Part shown: one piece after another, positions 9,201-16,500 of the stretch | Numbering within the stretch: the stretch's first letter is position 1 | How the letters are laid out: every line of letters starts with the position of its first letter | Assembly (NCBI GenBank): GCA_964464755.1 | Contig: CAYXGZ010000026.1 | Coordinates: 1 to 47,593 of the forward strand | DNA: 47,593 nucleotides | Source: CAYXGZ01 sp964464755 | GTDB taxonomy: Bacteria > Planctomycetota > MHYJ01 > JACPRB01 | Direction of reading: 5' to 3' | Translations under genes and position numbers: made by a program | The notes under the pieces: model-generated | Database searches by the model: none | What the model was told of the DNA's origin: nothing | Seen by the model: the letters and a program-made list of their open reading frames with translations, nothing else

Positions 9201-9420
9201 GGCCGTCTCGCACCACTTCGGGCATTGGCAGCAGAGCGCGATCCCCTGGACCTCCGACGGCACGCCCCAGCCCGCCGACCCGTCCCGGTCCCTGGGCATC
9301 CAGCCGAACGTGATCATGCGTCTCGATCCCTCGATGGGGGACGTGTCCCTCCAGGACAAGATCGGGGCCAGCTGCTCGTTCAGCGACACGCGGGTGAAGA
9401 TCGAGAAGGTCGGGAACTAG
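6256..9420 (+). CDS. Tat-exported molybdopterin (Mo-bisPGD) oxidoreductase, catalytic subunit
   Basis: A 1054-residue DMSO-reductase-superfamily protein. A Tat signal (SRRGFLK, residues 14-20) is followed by a complete [4Fe-4S] motif: Cys69, Cys72, Cys76 and Cys132 (GRLCPKGQAG). The segment ending DHTSICEVSHH places Cys241 where the molybdenum ligand is expected, as in PsrA/ArrA/TtrA-type enzymes rather than Ser (DmsA) or Asp (NarG). Cofactor-binding segments such as VVVDPRF, GNFDWQGG and YADYILPDTTYLEKW are intact. The substrate cannot be told from sequence. Possibilities include sulfur, arsenic, selenium or other oxyanions, or another compound. Being encoded behind a barrel/cytochrome pair and before a ferredoxin and a TorD chaperone, without an NrfD or other membrane anchor, it resembles the DmsEFABG plan. 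Its location outside or at the outer membrane is inferred. Confidence 0.9.
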   Translation: MTPANIAPAVQDVSRRGFLKTSTAAAGTAAAFTTFFHVKDAEALTTGESAPDPATPGPGESIVYRFSVCQNCHSRCGLMGKVVGPAGSTDPTAGVLVKLDGNPYHPNCMEDDERLSFSTAPAAAVNTPGRLCPKGQAGVQVLYDPYRIKHPLKNVGGRGSGRWQAISWAQAFSEIAARMNTLIPTGSRSTTLIHPTYTRLGPIANGLMFSPGRSTDGEIIQRVLGAAYGTQNFRLDHTSICEVSHHVANELMTWNTATNSARKNHFKPDVAQSDYIILFGANYLEANFPMLALARKVATLKKSPTKKLVVVDPRFSNSAAKADRWLPVRPGTDGAVALGMIWQILRSTGLINASGVAQAAVGSADSSPTATFLRNANSAAATADLETTWTDATRLVILATAGAVPAGAQVGEYLAQADWSAAGTGTNNVAWAGGVPVEIGAGAVNGDLFPGSQTITSATPGSNLAAGASITVKTVFQHFVDNVITPYSVQYYADIAGVDAGTLQVIAGEFLAAGKKAVANDYRGTVQHTNGLWSHKAVMMLNMLVGNFDWQGGNHSGAGTWSQSYAGMSGNSWTSTNGTLAAFGTGPYGPSVDRAKAQAAYTFELISAQGFDSYPAKRAWFPWGTHGNYQEVIPSINQQYPYACKVLITYWNAWPYSTPALKDVFLSTITDTSKVPLFVAIDNQMGETSAYADYILPDTTYLEKWSFPGNVMQTIKHTSFRQPLVGTFDGRAWDASFVVAGTNNYSPIYPDTKLFEDILLGLMSALGITTELNGTTALPANAWAHVRPAVTALAAAVNGASDPGRPGGGALTTDDIVARGGAFQDPNKFNYGTETGESTANLVGKLRYRYGNELKMYFEQIAQQIDSMGNGTTRLAPAVAGGGYLSVAHYEPIKDLKDNPVTDPAYPFQLITYKLVQHAQARTQNLPWLTCWMPENFIDMNTSDAAALGLRDYDKARISSASAPNGVVARVRVTEGIRPGVVAVSHHFGHWQQSAIPWTSDGTPQPADPSRSLGIQPNVIMRLDPSMGDVSLQDKIGASCSFSDTRVKIEKVGN

Positions 9421-9430
9421 GAGAACCGCC

Positions 9431-9997
9431 ATGGCGCAACACGGATGGACCATCGACCTCACGAAGTGCGTCGGCTGCCACGCGTGTTCGGTGGCGTGCA
9501 AGTCCGAGAACAACACGGCCCCGGCCCTGCCGCCCCTGTCCGTCCGGAATGGGCGGGCGATCGCGGTCAACTACCGCAAGGTTCACTACCGCTGGTCCGG
9601 GACCTACCCGAACCCGGCGCTGGCCTTCGTGACCTCGTCCTGCAACCACTGCGCGGAGCCGGCCTGCCTGAAGTCCTGCCCCGTGGGGGCCATCTCCAAG
9701 CGGGCGTCCGACGGTGTGGTTCTTATCGACTACGACGCCTGCATCGGGTGCAAGTACTGCGTCTGGGCCTGCCCCTACGGCGCCCCCCAGGTCAACGAGA
9801 CGTCGAAGAAGGTGGAGAAGTGCACCTTCTGCGTCCATCGCCTCGAGGCCGGACAAAAGCCTGCCTGCGTCACGACCTGCGCGGGCCGGGCGCTGGATTA
9901 CACGACCTCCTTCGTGGCCGCCCAGAGCGGGGCCAACGCCCCGGCGGGATTCGCGGATCCGGGTACGACCATTCCCTCGGTCGCCTTTACGACGTAA
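9431..9997 (+). CDS. Four-cluster ferredoxin subunit of the molybdoenzyme (DmsB/PsrB-like)
   Basis: A 188-residue electron-transfer subunit with the usual four cysteine groups for four [4Fe-4S] clusters: CVGCHACSVACKSEN, CNHCAEPACLKSCPVGAI, CIGCKYCVWACPYGAP, and CTFCVHR paired with CVTTC. It has no signal peptide of its own, as expected for a partner carried out by the Tat signal of the catalytic subunit. It starts ten bases after that gene's stop, behind a GGAGAA ribosome binding site. Its role is to link the molybdenum site to external hemes, here probably the tetraheme or 13-heme cytochromes of the same operon. The family is certain; the direction of electron flow is not. Confidence 0.93.
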   Translation: MAQHGWTIDLTKCVGCHACSVACKSENNTAPALPPLSVRNGRAIAVNYRKVHYRWSGTYPNPALAFVTSSCNHCAEPACLKSCPVGAISKRASDGVVLIDYDACIGCKYCVWACPYGAPQVNETSKKVEKCTFCVHRLEAGQKPACVTTCAGRALDYTTSFVAAQSGANAPAGFADPGTTIPSVAFTT

Positions 9998-9998
9998 C

Positions 9999-10664
9999 AT
10001 GGCCGTCTTGGAGCGCAGTGCCGAGGTCCGGGGGGCCGTCTACGGCGCCCTTTCCAAGGTGTGCCACTTGGGCACCTTGGAGGGGGCGCTGGAGTCGCTG
10101 GTCCCCGCCCTCGAGGCGGCTTCCCCCGGGACGATCTCGCTTCCCGAATCGGAATGGGATGCCTTGCGCCCGGAGCCCGGTTCCCGGCCGCTGATCCTCC
10201 AGGACCAGCACGATCTCCTGTTCGTGCCGGGCCCGCGCTACCTCGCCCCCTACGAGTCGGTCTACCGGGATGCCCCGATCGAGGCGAACGACAAGGTCAA
10301 GCCCCGCACCTTCGGGCCGAGCACCCAGTCCGTCAGCCTCTTCTACGAGCGCATCGGCCTGAAGATCCGTCCGGACTACACCGAATTGCCCGACTTCATC
10401 GGTCTCGAGCTCGCCGCCATGGAGTACCTCTGCTCCCTGGAAGTGAAATCCGAGGGGAACCCCGAGGCCCTGCGGCGGATCCGCGCGTACCAGTGCCACT
10501 TCCTCAAGGAACATCTTCGCTCTTGGATCCCCCTCCTGGCGGAACAGCTGAAAATGAAGGCCGCCACGCCCTTCTTCCGGTCCCTTTCTGCGGTCCTGGA
10601 TGAATGGACGAAGGGCGAGGCGGCCGCTTTCGCACCTCCGACCGATCCTGGCGTGCCGGGTTAG
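9999..10664 (+). CDS. TorD/DmsD-family molybdoenzyme chaperone
   Basis: A 221-residue, mainly helical cytoplasmic protein. It carries the family landmarks PYESVYRD near the middle, then YTELPDFIGLELAAMEYLC and a C-terminal FLKEHLRSWIP...FFRSLSAVLDEW. These chaperones bind the Tat signal and help insert the molybdenum cofactor before export. The ATG follows the ferredoxin stop by one base. It is the last gene of operon A and matches the position of DmsG in Shewanella. Length is normal for the family. An AT-rich stretch follows with no clear terminator. Confidence 0.88.
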   Translation: MAVLERSAEVRGAVYGALSKVCHLGTLEGALESLVPALEAASPGTISLPESEWDALRPEPGSRPLILQDQHDLLFVPGPRYLAPYESVYRDAPIEANDKVKPRTFGPSTQSVSLFYERIGLKIRPDYTELPDFIGLELAAMEYLCSLEVKSEGNPEALRRIRAYQCHFLKEHLRSWIPLLAEQLKMKAATPFFRSLSAVLDEWTKGEAAAFAPPTDPGVPG

Positions 10665-11099
10665 TTTCGCAGCCCCCCCTCGTACTCTCTTCCCGGGCGC
10701 TCCGTCCAATCAAGACCGTTCGTGACCTCCTCTCCAGTTACCCATAACAATAACTGTAGAACTCATGTTTCATAAATATTACGCATCAAAGCAATGCGTA
10801 AATTTAATGGAACATTGGTTAAGAGCGCATTTTTACAAAGATGGAGTTTTGTTAACAAGTCCTGGCATTGGATATTCCGGGTTTTGATCGCTTTGTTGCT
10901 GAAAATCCAATGAAAGCGTTGGATGTTCCACGCTGTAGTCTTCGCGTTAATGATGGAACTACCCATTGGCATGGCGCTTGCCAAACCAACAGTGAATGGA
11001 CTACGTCAGGCGTGGGATTGTGAATGGCTCCCTGCCGACCTCTTCCCGGGTTGGGGAGGGAAGGTCTAAAGGACCCATCCCGGGGAAGGGGAGGGCCAG
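10665..11099. other. AT-rich island between the two conduit operons
   Basis: A hand count of 10741-10920 gives about 36% G+C, against a strongly GC-rich background on both sides. On the plus strand 10765-10887 encodes 40 residues from an ATG. The frame one base further on is open from 10886 to 11023 (45 residues, DRFVAENPMKALDVPRC...), so together they could be one frameshifted short gene. A minus-strand frame at 10763-10984 is also open for 73 codons. I recognise none of these. Inverted repeat TTACGCAT/ATGCGTAA lies at 10779-10801. The last part (11024-11099) is GC-rich again and must carry the leader of operon B. Candidates: a decayed foreign fragment, or a promoter/regulatory region left AT-rich by selection. 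Confidence 0.6.
10779..10801. repeat. Perfect 8-bp inverted repeat in the AT-rich island
   Basis: TTACGCAT (10779-10786), seven bases, then ATGCGTAA (10794-10801). It could be a regulator-binding dyad for operon B or part of a mobile-element remnant. No T-run follows, so it is not a standard terminator. Confidence 0.5.
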
Positions 11100-12470
11100 A
11101 TGATCCTCCCGTCACTCCTCATGGTCATCCTCATGATGGGCCAGGAGCCCGTCCAGGCCCCCAGGATCGAGAAGACCGAGGACCTGAAGCCCACTCCGCC
11201 CCCCTCCGAGGGCCTCTTCGGCCTGCCGATCCGGGGCCAGGTCGCCGGTAAGTACCGCTTCCGGTCCTCCAGCGACGACCGCGACCAGGACCTCTACGCC
11301 TACCTCACCCTCGACTACGCCGACGCCGCGAAGGACCGCGTCACCGCCCACCTCTTCCTCCGCGCCACGAAGGACCTCGACGGCGACAGCTCGCCCGAGG
11401 GGTACTACAGCCTCGACGGCATCACCGGCTCCTACGACGGCTCCCTGAACGCCCGCCTCTACGAGGCCCACGTGGACGTGCACCGCGTGGGCTCCCTCTC
11501 GGTGCTCCGGGGCGGCCGGCAGTTCCTCCAGGACGCCCCGGTCCAGCTCCACTTCGACGGCATCCGCGTCGAGACCCAGGTCTACAAGGAGTTCCACCAG
11601 TTCAAGTCGGGCGCCTACGCCGGCGTCCCCGTCCACCTCTACGAGTCCTCCCCCGCGGGCGACTCCCTCGTCGGCCTCTTCGCGGAACTCCGCCCCTGGA
11701 CCGGATCCCGGTTCCGGCTCGACCTCCTCCGGACGGCGGACGAAGTGGGCGACGAGGACTTCTCGGAGACCCTCGTCGGGATCGGGGCCTGGCAGGCCTT
11801 CGCCTCGGGCCTGCGGACCTCGGCGGAGTTCACCCTCCTCGAGGGGAACAGCCACGACCTCCGCCTGCGGGCCAACTACTACGACAAGGGCCTGGATCTC
11901 CGGGTGGACGTCTCCTACACGCAGCTTTTCCACACCCAGGAGCGGCTCTCGGTCGAGAACGACTTCTACTTCCTGGCCCTGATGTCCTACGCGCCCTACG
12001 GGCAGACCCGGGTCCTCGTCTCCAAGGGCTTCGGGGAGCACCTGGTCCTCCAGGCGACCCTCGACGCGCGGGAGCTGATCGACCCGGACGACGACGCGCC
12101 GAACAACCGCGAGTTCCGGCACGTCACGCTCGGACCCGTGGTCACCGACTGGCCCAACGAGAAGATGTCCTGGTCGCTCTTCCTCGACGTCTGGGAGGTG
12201 CCCGGGAGCGACGCGGGCGACATCGTGACCGCCACCTTCGACCTCTCGCGCAAGTTCAGCGACGGGATCAAGGGGTCGCTGGGCACGAGCTTCGCCGAGT
12301 ACACGTACGACTACTTCTCGGCGACGGAGCGCGAGAAGGTGCGGACCGTCTACCTCCGCGTGGCCTACGTCCCGCGGAAGGGCGAGAAGTACGGCCTGTC
12401 CTGGGAGTACGAGAACGACGACCTGGACGACTTCCACGTGGTCAAGCTGGGGGTGGGCTACTCCTTCTGA
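11100..12470 (+). CDS. Outer-membrane beta-barrel of a porin-cytochrome conduit (operon B)
   Basis: A 456-residue homologue of the barrel at 3285-4724, beginning with a short signal sequence (MILPSLLMVILMMG...). The mature part is rich in alternating strands and ends in a terminal Phe (GYSF). Conserved points with the operon A copy include the GRQFLQDAPVQLHFDG segment, YAGVPVHLYESSPAGD and the late FAEYTYDYFSATERE (FTYDSFTGDE in copy A). The next gene, a 13-heme cytochrome, begins two bases after its stop. Expected role: the pore holding the cytochrome wire that feeds the OmcA/MtrC-type surface cytochrome encoded after it. The signal peptide is short and the Met at 11100 is preceded by GGGGAGGG, a good ribosome binding site. 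Codon use is more strictly C/G-ending than in operon A. Confidence 0.8.
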   Translation: MILPSLLMVILMMGQEPVQAPRIEKTEDLKPTPPPSEGLFGLPIRGQVAGKYRFRSSSDDRDQDLYAYLTLDYADAAKDRVTAHLFLRATKDLDGDSSPEGYYSLDGITGSYDGSLNARLYEAHVDVHRVGSLSVLRGGRQFLQDAPVQLHFDGIRVETQVYKEFHQFKSGAYAGVPVHLYESSPAGDSLVGLFAELRPWTGSRFRLDLLRTADEVGDEDFSETLVGIGAWQAFASGLRTSAEFTLLEGNSHDLRLRANYYDKGLDLRVDVSYTQLFHTQERLSVENDFYFLALMSYAPYGQTRVLVSKGFGEHLVLQATLDARELIDPDDDAPNNREFRHVTLGPVVTDWPNEKMSWSLFLDVWEVPGSDAGDIVTATFDLSRKFSDGIKGSLGTSFAEYTYDYFSATEREKVRTVYLRVAYVPRKGEKYGLSWEYENDDLDDFHVVKLGVGYSF

Positions 12471-12472
12471 AC

Positions 12473-13498
12473 ATGAAGACTCCCCGGGTCACGGAACTGG
12501 CGCTGGTGGCCGCCGCGCTCTTCGCGGCCACGGCCGGGGCCTGCTCGCTCTTCCGCCTCGGCGGGAAGCCCGCGGAGCCCGTCCGCCCCTTCAGCCACAA
12601 GGCGCACGGCCCGGACGAGGGGCTGGGGTGCTCCGACTGCCACGTCAAGGCGGAGAAGGGCGAGGAGGCGGGCATGCCGCCCAACCTCAAGAAATGCATG
12701 CTCTGCCACGAGGCGATGGACGAGCAGAAGCCCGGGGGGAGGAGGCTGACCGACCTCGTGGGCCAGGCGCCCGCCTGGACCTCGGTGACGAAACTGCCCG
12801 ACGAGGTGAAGTTCTCCCACAAGACGCACCTCGACGCCAAGGTGGGCTGCGCCGACTGCCACAAGGGGATCGGCGACAGCGTCTCGATCACCTCCGCGGT
12901 CCGCGTGGACATGGACTCCTGCATGGCCTGTCACGCCGAGAAGGCCAAGCCCAACGACTGTTCGACCTGCCACGCGCAGATCTCGAAGGACGTCCCGCCC
13001 GCCTCGCACCGGCACTCCTGGAAGGAAGTCCACGGCGAGACGGTGAAGGCGTCGCTCGACTCGGGGACGACCTCCCGCTGCGAGCTCTGCCACGACTCGC
13101 GCACGTGCATCGGCTGCCACCAGGACGAGGCGCCGAGGAACCACACGAACTTCTGGCGGATCCAGGGCCACGGCGTCCAGGCCGGGGTGGACCGCTCGAA
13201 CTGCGCGACCTGCCACAAGACGGATTTCTGCGACCGCTGCCACAAGGAGACGGCCCCCCGGACCCACACGTCGTCCTGGGGCGGCTCGCAGTCCCGCCAC
13301 TGCCTGACCTGCCACGAGCCCGCGGCCGACCAGGGCTGCACGCTCTGCCACGAGGGCACGCCCAGCCACCTCTCGGCGACGCCGAAGCCGGGCTGGCACG
13401 TCGCGGGCATGAACTGCCGGAACTGCCATGGACCGGGGCTGTCCGCCCCGTTCCAGCACGTGGACAACGGGGACAACTGCAACAACTGCCACCGGTAG
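12473..13498 (+). CDS. 13-heme c-type cytochrome, MtrA-like role (operon B)
   Basis: A 341-residue paralogue of the cytochrome at 4712-5743 with 13 CXXCH motifs, again ending at its last heme (NNCHR). The signal peptide ends in a possible lipobox (TAGAC). The five-heme N-terminal part (FSHKAHG, KKCMLCHE, FSHKTH, DCSTCH-AQI) and the C-terminal part (QDEAPRNHT-FWR-QGHG, DFCDRCHKETAPR) are colinear with copy A, so the barrel/cytochrome pair duplicated as a unit. The gene is tightly packed between the barrel gene and the OmcA/MtrC-type gene. Together the three make a complete outer-membrane conduit in the order MtrB-, MtrA- and MtrC-like. All hemes retain the His of CXXCH. Confidence 0.88.
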   Translation: MKTPRVTELALVAAALFAATAGACSLFRLGGKPAEPVRPFSHKAHGPDEGLGCSDCHVKAEKGEEAGMPPNLKKCMLCHEAMDEQKPGGRRLTDLVGQAPAWTSVTKLPDEVKFSHKTHLDAKVGCADCHKGIGDSVSITSAVRVDMDSCMACHAEKAKPNDCSTCHAQISKDVPPASHRHSWKEVHGETVKASLDSGTTSRCELCHDSRTCIGCHQDEAPRNHTNFWRIQGHGVQAGVDRSNCATCHKTDFCDRCHKETAPRTHTSSWGGSQSRHCLTCHEPAADQGCTLCHEGTPSHLSATPKPGWHVAGMNCRNCHGPGLSAPFQHVDNGDNCNNCHR

Positions 13499-13532
13499 GG
13501 GCGCGGGCCCGGGCCGAATCCCGGGGATCAGC

Positions 13533-13541
13533 TAAGGAGGT
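13533..13541 (+). promoter_or_regulatory. Near-perfect Shine-Dalgarno for the decaheme gene
   Basis: TAAGGAGGT ends four bases before the ATG at 13546. It is the strongest ribosome binding site I noticed in the window and fixes the start of the OmcA/MtrC-type gene. It suggests high translation of the surface cytochrome relative to its conduit partners. Confidence 0.75.
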
Positions 13542-13545
13542 CGGG

Positions 13546-16500
13546 ATGAGTCGCAACAATCGCTGGGCGCAAGGGTCGGTCCTCGCGCTGCTCCTCGCCT
13601 TTTCCCTGGCGGGGCCCTTCTACCTGATCGGCTGCCTGGACGACGGCGACGACGGCGCCCCCGGCGCCGCCGGCACGAACGGCGCGCCCGCGCCCATCCC
13701 GCCGACGGACCCGAACCTCGGCGAGGCCGAGAACCTCCCGGGCGTGGTCATCGGCAGCCTCGCGGTCTCGGGCGGCTCCGGGACCAACGGGAACTTCCAG
13801 GTCGGCGACTCGATCACCGTCACCTTCACCCTGAAGAAGAACGACGGGACGGCGATCGGCGCCACCGAGCTCACCTCGAGCGGCATCTACGTGTCCGGTC
13901 CGACGACCAACTACCAGCGCGTGATCGCCAGCACGAGCAGCTGGCACACCGCGGCGACGCAGAACACCGACGGCTCGTGGACCTACACGATCCCGACCGC
14001 CATCCCCGCGAACTACCTCGCCCCCTACGGCGACACGGCGGACATCGGCGCCGATCACGGCGACCTCGGCGGCACCCCGCTCCTCAGCGGCACCTACACG
14101 GTCGGCATCCAGGCCTACAAGACCTACACCGGCGCGACGGGCCTCACCTACCGCGACGTCGCCAACGCGACGGTCGACTTCCTCTTCGGCACCGCGACCA
14201 CGATCGAGGTCCGCGAGGTCGTCAAGACGGCCAACTGCAACCAGTGCCACGTGACCCTGCAGTTCCACGGCGGCAGCCGGCGGGACGTCAAGCTCTGCGT
14301 GCTCTGCCACACCTCCGGCGCCGAGGACAAGAACGCCACCACGGACCTGGACGGGGACGGTGACGTCGACGACGACGACGCGACGCGCTACACGCTGATC
14401 GACTTCAAGGTCATGATCCACAAGATCCACAACGGCGCGCACCTGCCCTCGGTGCTCGGCGTGACGACGGACGCCACGGGCGCCCGGGACTACACCGTCG
14501 CCCCGAAGCCCTACTGGGTGGTCGCCGGAAGCAGCTACACCATCCACGACTACTCCGAGATCGGCTTCCCCGTCTGGCCGAGCCTCAACGTCGACATGCC
14601 GCGCGACTACGGCTACTCCGCGCTGACCGCGGCCGCCAAGTCCGCGGAGGGCGAGATCCTCAACGGCATCACGGCCTGCGCGAAGTGCCACGGCGACCCC
14701 GACGGGTCGGGCTCCCAGACCGCGCCCTCGCAGGGCACCCTGGCCTACACGCAGCCGACGCGCCGCGCCTGCGGCTCCTGCCACGATGACATCGTCTGGG
14801 CGAACCCGTACTCGGCGAACCAGCAGACGATGCCCGCCCAGGCCAACGACTCGGCCTGCGCCTCCTGCCACGTCGCGACGGCCAACAACCTCGACCCGCT
14901 CGTGGCCCACTCGCACCCGCTCAACACGGCGTCCATCGACCCCGGCGTGAACTTCGTGGTCACCGGCGTCGCCGGGAACGCCGGCAGCAACTTCGCGGCG
15001 GGCGAGTCGCCGCAGATCACCTTCACGGTCAAGAACGACGCGGGGGCCAACATCCCGCTCCACGACCTGAACTCCTCCAGCATCATCATGAACGGGCCGA
15101 CCTGGAACCGGCAGCTCGTCGTCCCCTTCATGGGCGGCAAGGGCCAGGCCCCGAACCCCTTCGACTTCTCGGGCCGCCTGCACTCCTCGAGCACCACCAA
15201 CAAGGCGTCGATGAGCCACGTGACCAACGGCACGGTGGCCGAGACCCTGAAGGTGCAGTTCAGCTCCTCGACGGCCTACACGGTGACGGGAACGACGAGC
15301 GGCCTCTTCACCACGACGGGCACGCTGCCCGCGCCGACCAGCACGAACCCGACCGGCTCGGCGCTCAACGCCGTCTTCCTGACCCCGTCCGCGGTCGCCC
15401 AGAACATCACGGTCCAGTTCAGCAGCTCGACGGTGTTCGCGGTGACGGGCTCCAGCAGCGGCGCGATGGGCTCGGGCACCCTGCCCGCGGCCCTGAGCAC
15501 CTCGACCCGCTTCACCTCGAGCGACGGCACGGTGTCCTTCACCGTCTCGGTCGGCACGACGCAGTTCGTCGGAACGGAGACGATCTACCTCCAGGTCTAC
15601 CAGGGCGACGCGGGCCTCAACGCCGTGAAGTTCGCGATCGTCGTCGGCCGCTCCGCCCTCGCGGCGAACGACCGGTTCTACTACGAGTTCATCCCCGCCG
15701 CCTCCAGCTACACGGTGCGGCCGGTGTCGGAGTTCCTCTACGAGTACCTGGGCAACGCGGTCGCCGCCGGCAACCCGATGGCCGCCGCGGGCAACCTGCC
15801 CGTCTACTGGGGCCGGCAGCAACTGTACGAGGTGACCGCCACGTCCGCGTACGGCTCCACGCTCGCCGCGAACGCCGCCGCGTTCGACCGCTACGTCGTG
15901 ATCAACGGGCCCAACCCGGGCTTCGCCAACGGCGACCCGGCCGTGATCGAGACCGCGGGGGCCGTCGGCGTCCGCGAGTACGTGACCGTCGGCTTCGTCG
16001 AGGCGGTCGGCGCGACCTTCCGGCTCTGGACGACGACCCCGCTGCGCTACGCCCACGCCGCCGGCGCCACCATCGAGGAGCCGACGCTGGCCCTGCGCCA
16101 GGAGACGACGAACTACACGCTCAACGGCACGACGGGCGTCGTGACCGTCGGCGCCGGCATCACGCTCGGCAACCCGCTCGTCATGACCTACCGCTCCCAC
16201 GGGCGCTTCGGCTACCGCCGGCACCCCGGCGACTCCGCCCAGAACGTCTACTTCGTCCCGCCGAACGACTCGAGGGACCTGGGCCAGGACTGGGGCGACT
16301 GGTCGGGCCTTTCGCTCCTGGACGGCACCTACACCGTCGCCCTCTGGGGCGGCAAGACGATCTACCACACGGCCTACACGGAACTGCAGACCTACACGAG
16401 CGCGACCTCGCCCGCCATCAAGGACTTCCTCTACGGGGCGACGGTCTCCGAGATCGAGCCCCACAAGTTCATCTCGTCCTACACGAACTGCAACGCCTGC

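Noticed and set aside
6256..9420. Naming the enzyme as arsenate, tetrathionate, polysulfide or selenate reductase
   Set aside because: The Cys-type Mo ligand and length fit several of these groups; no substrate-specific motif could be verified by eye.
10763..10984. 73-codon minus-strand frame in the AT-rich island
   Set aside because: No ribosome binding site or known motif; kept only as a possibility in the island entry.
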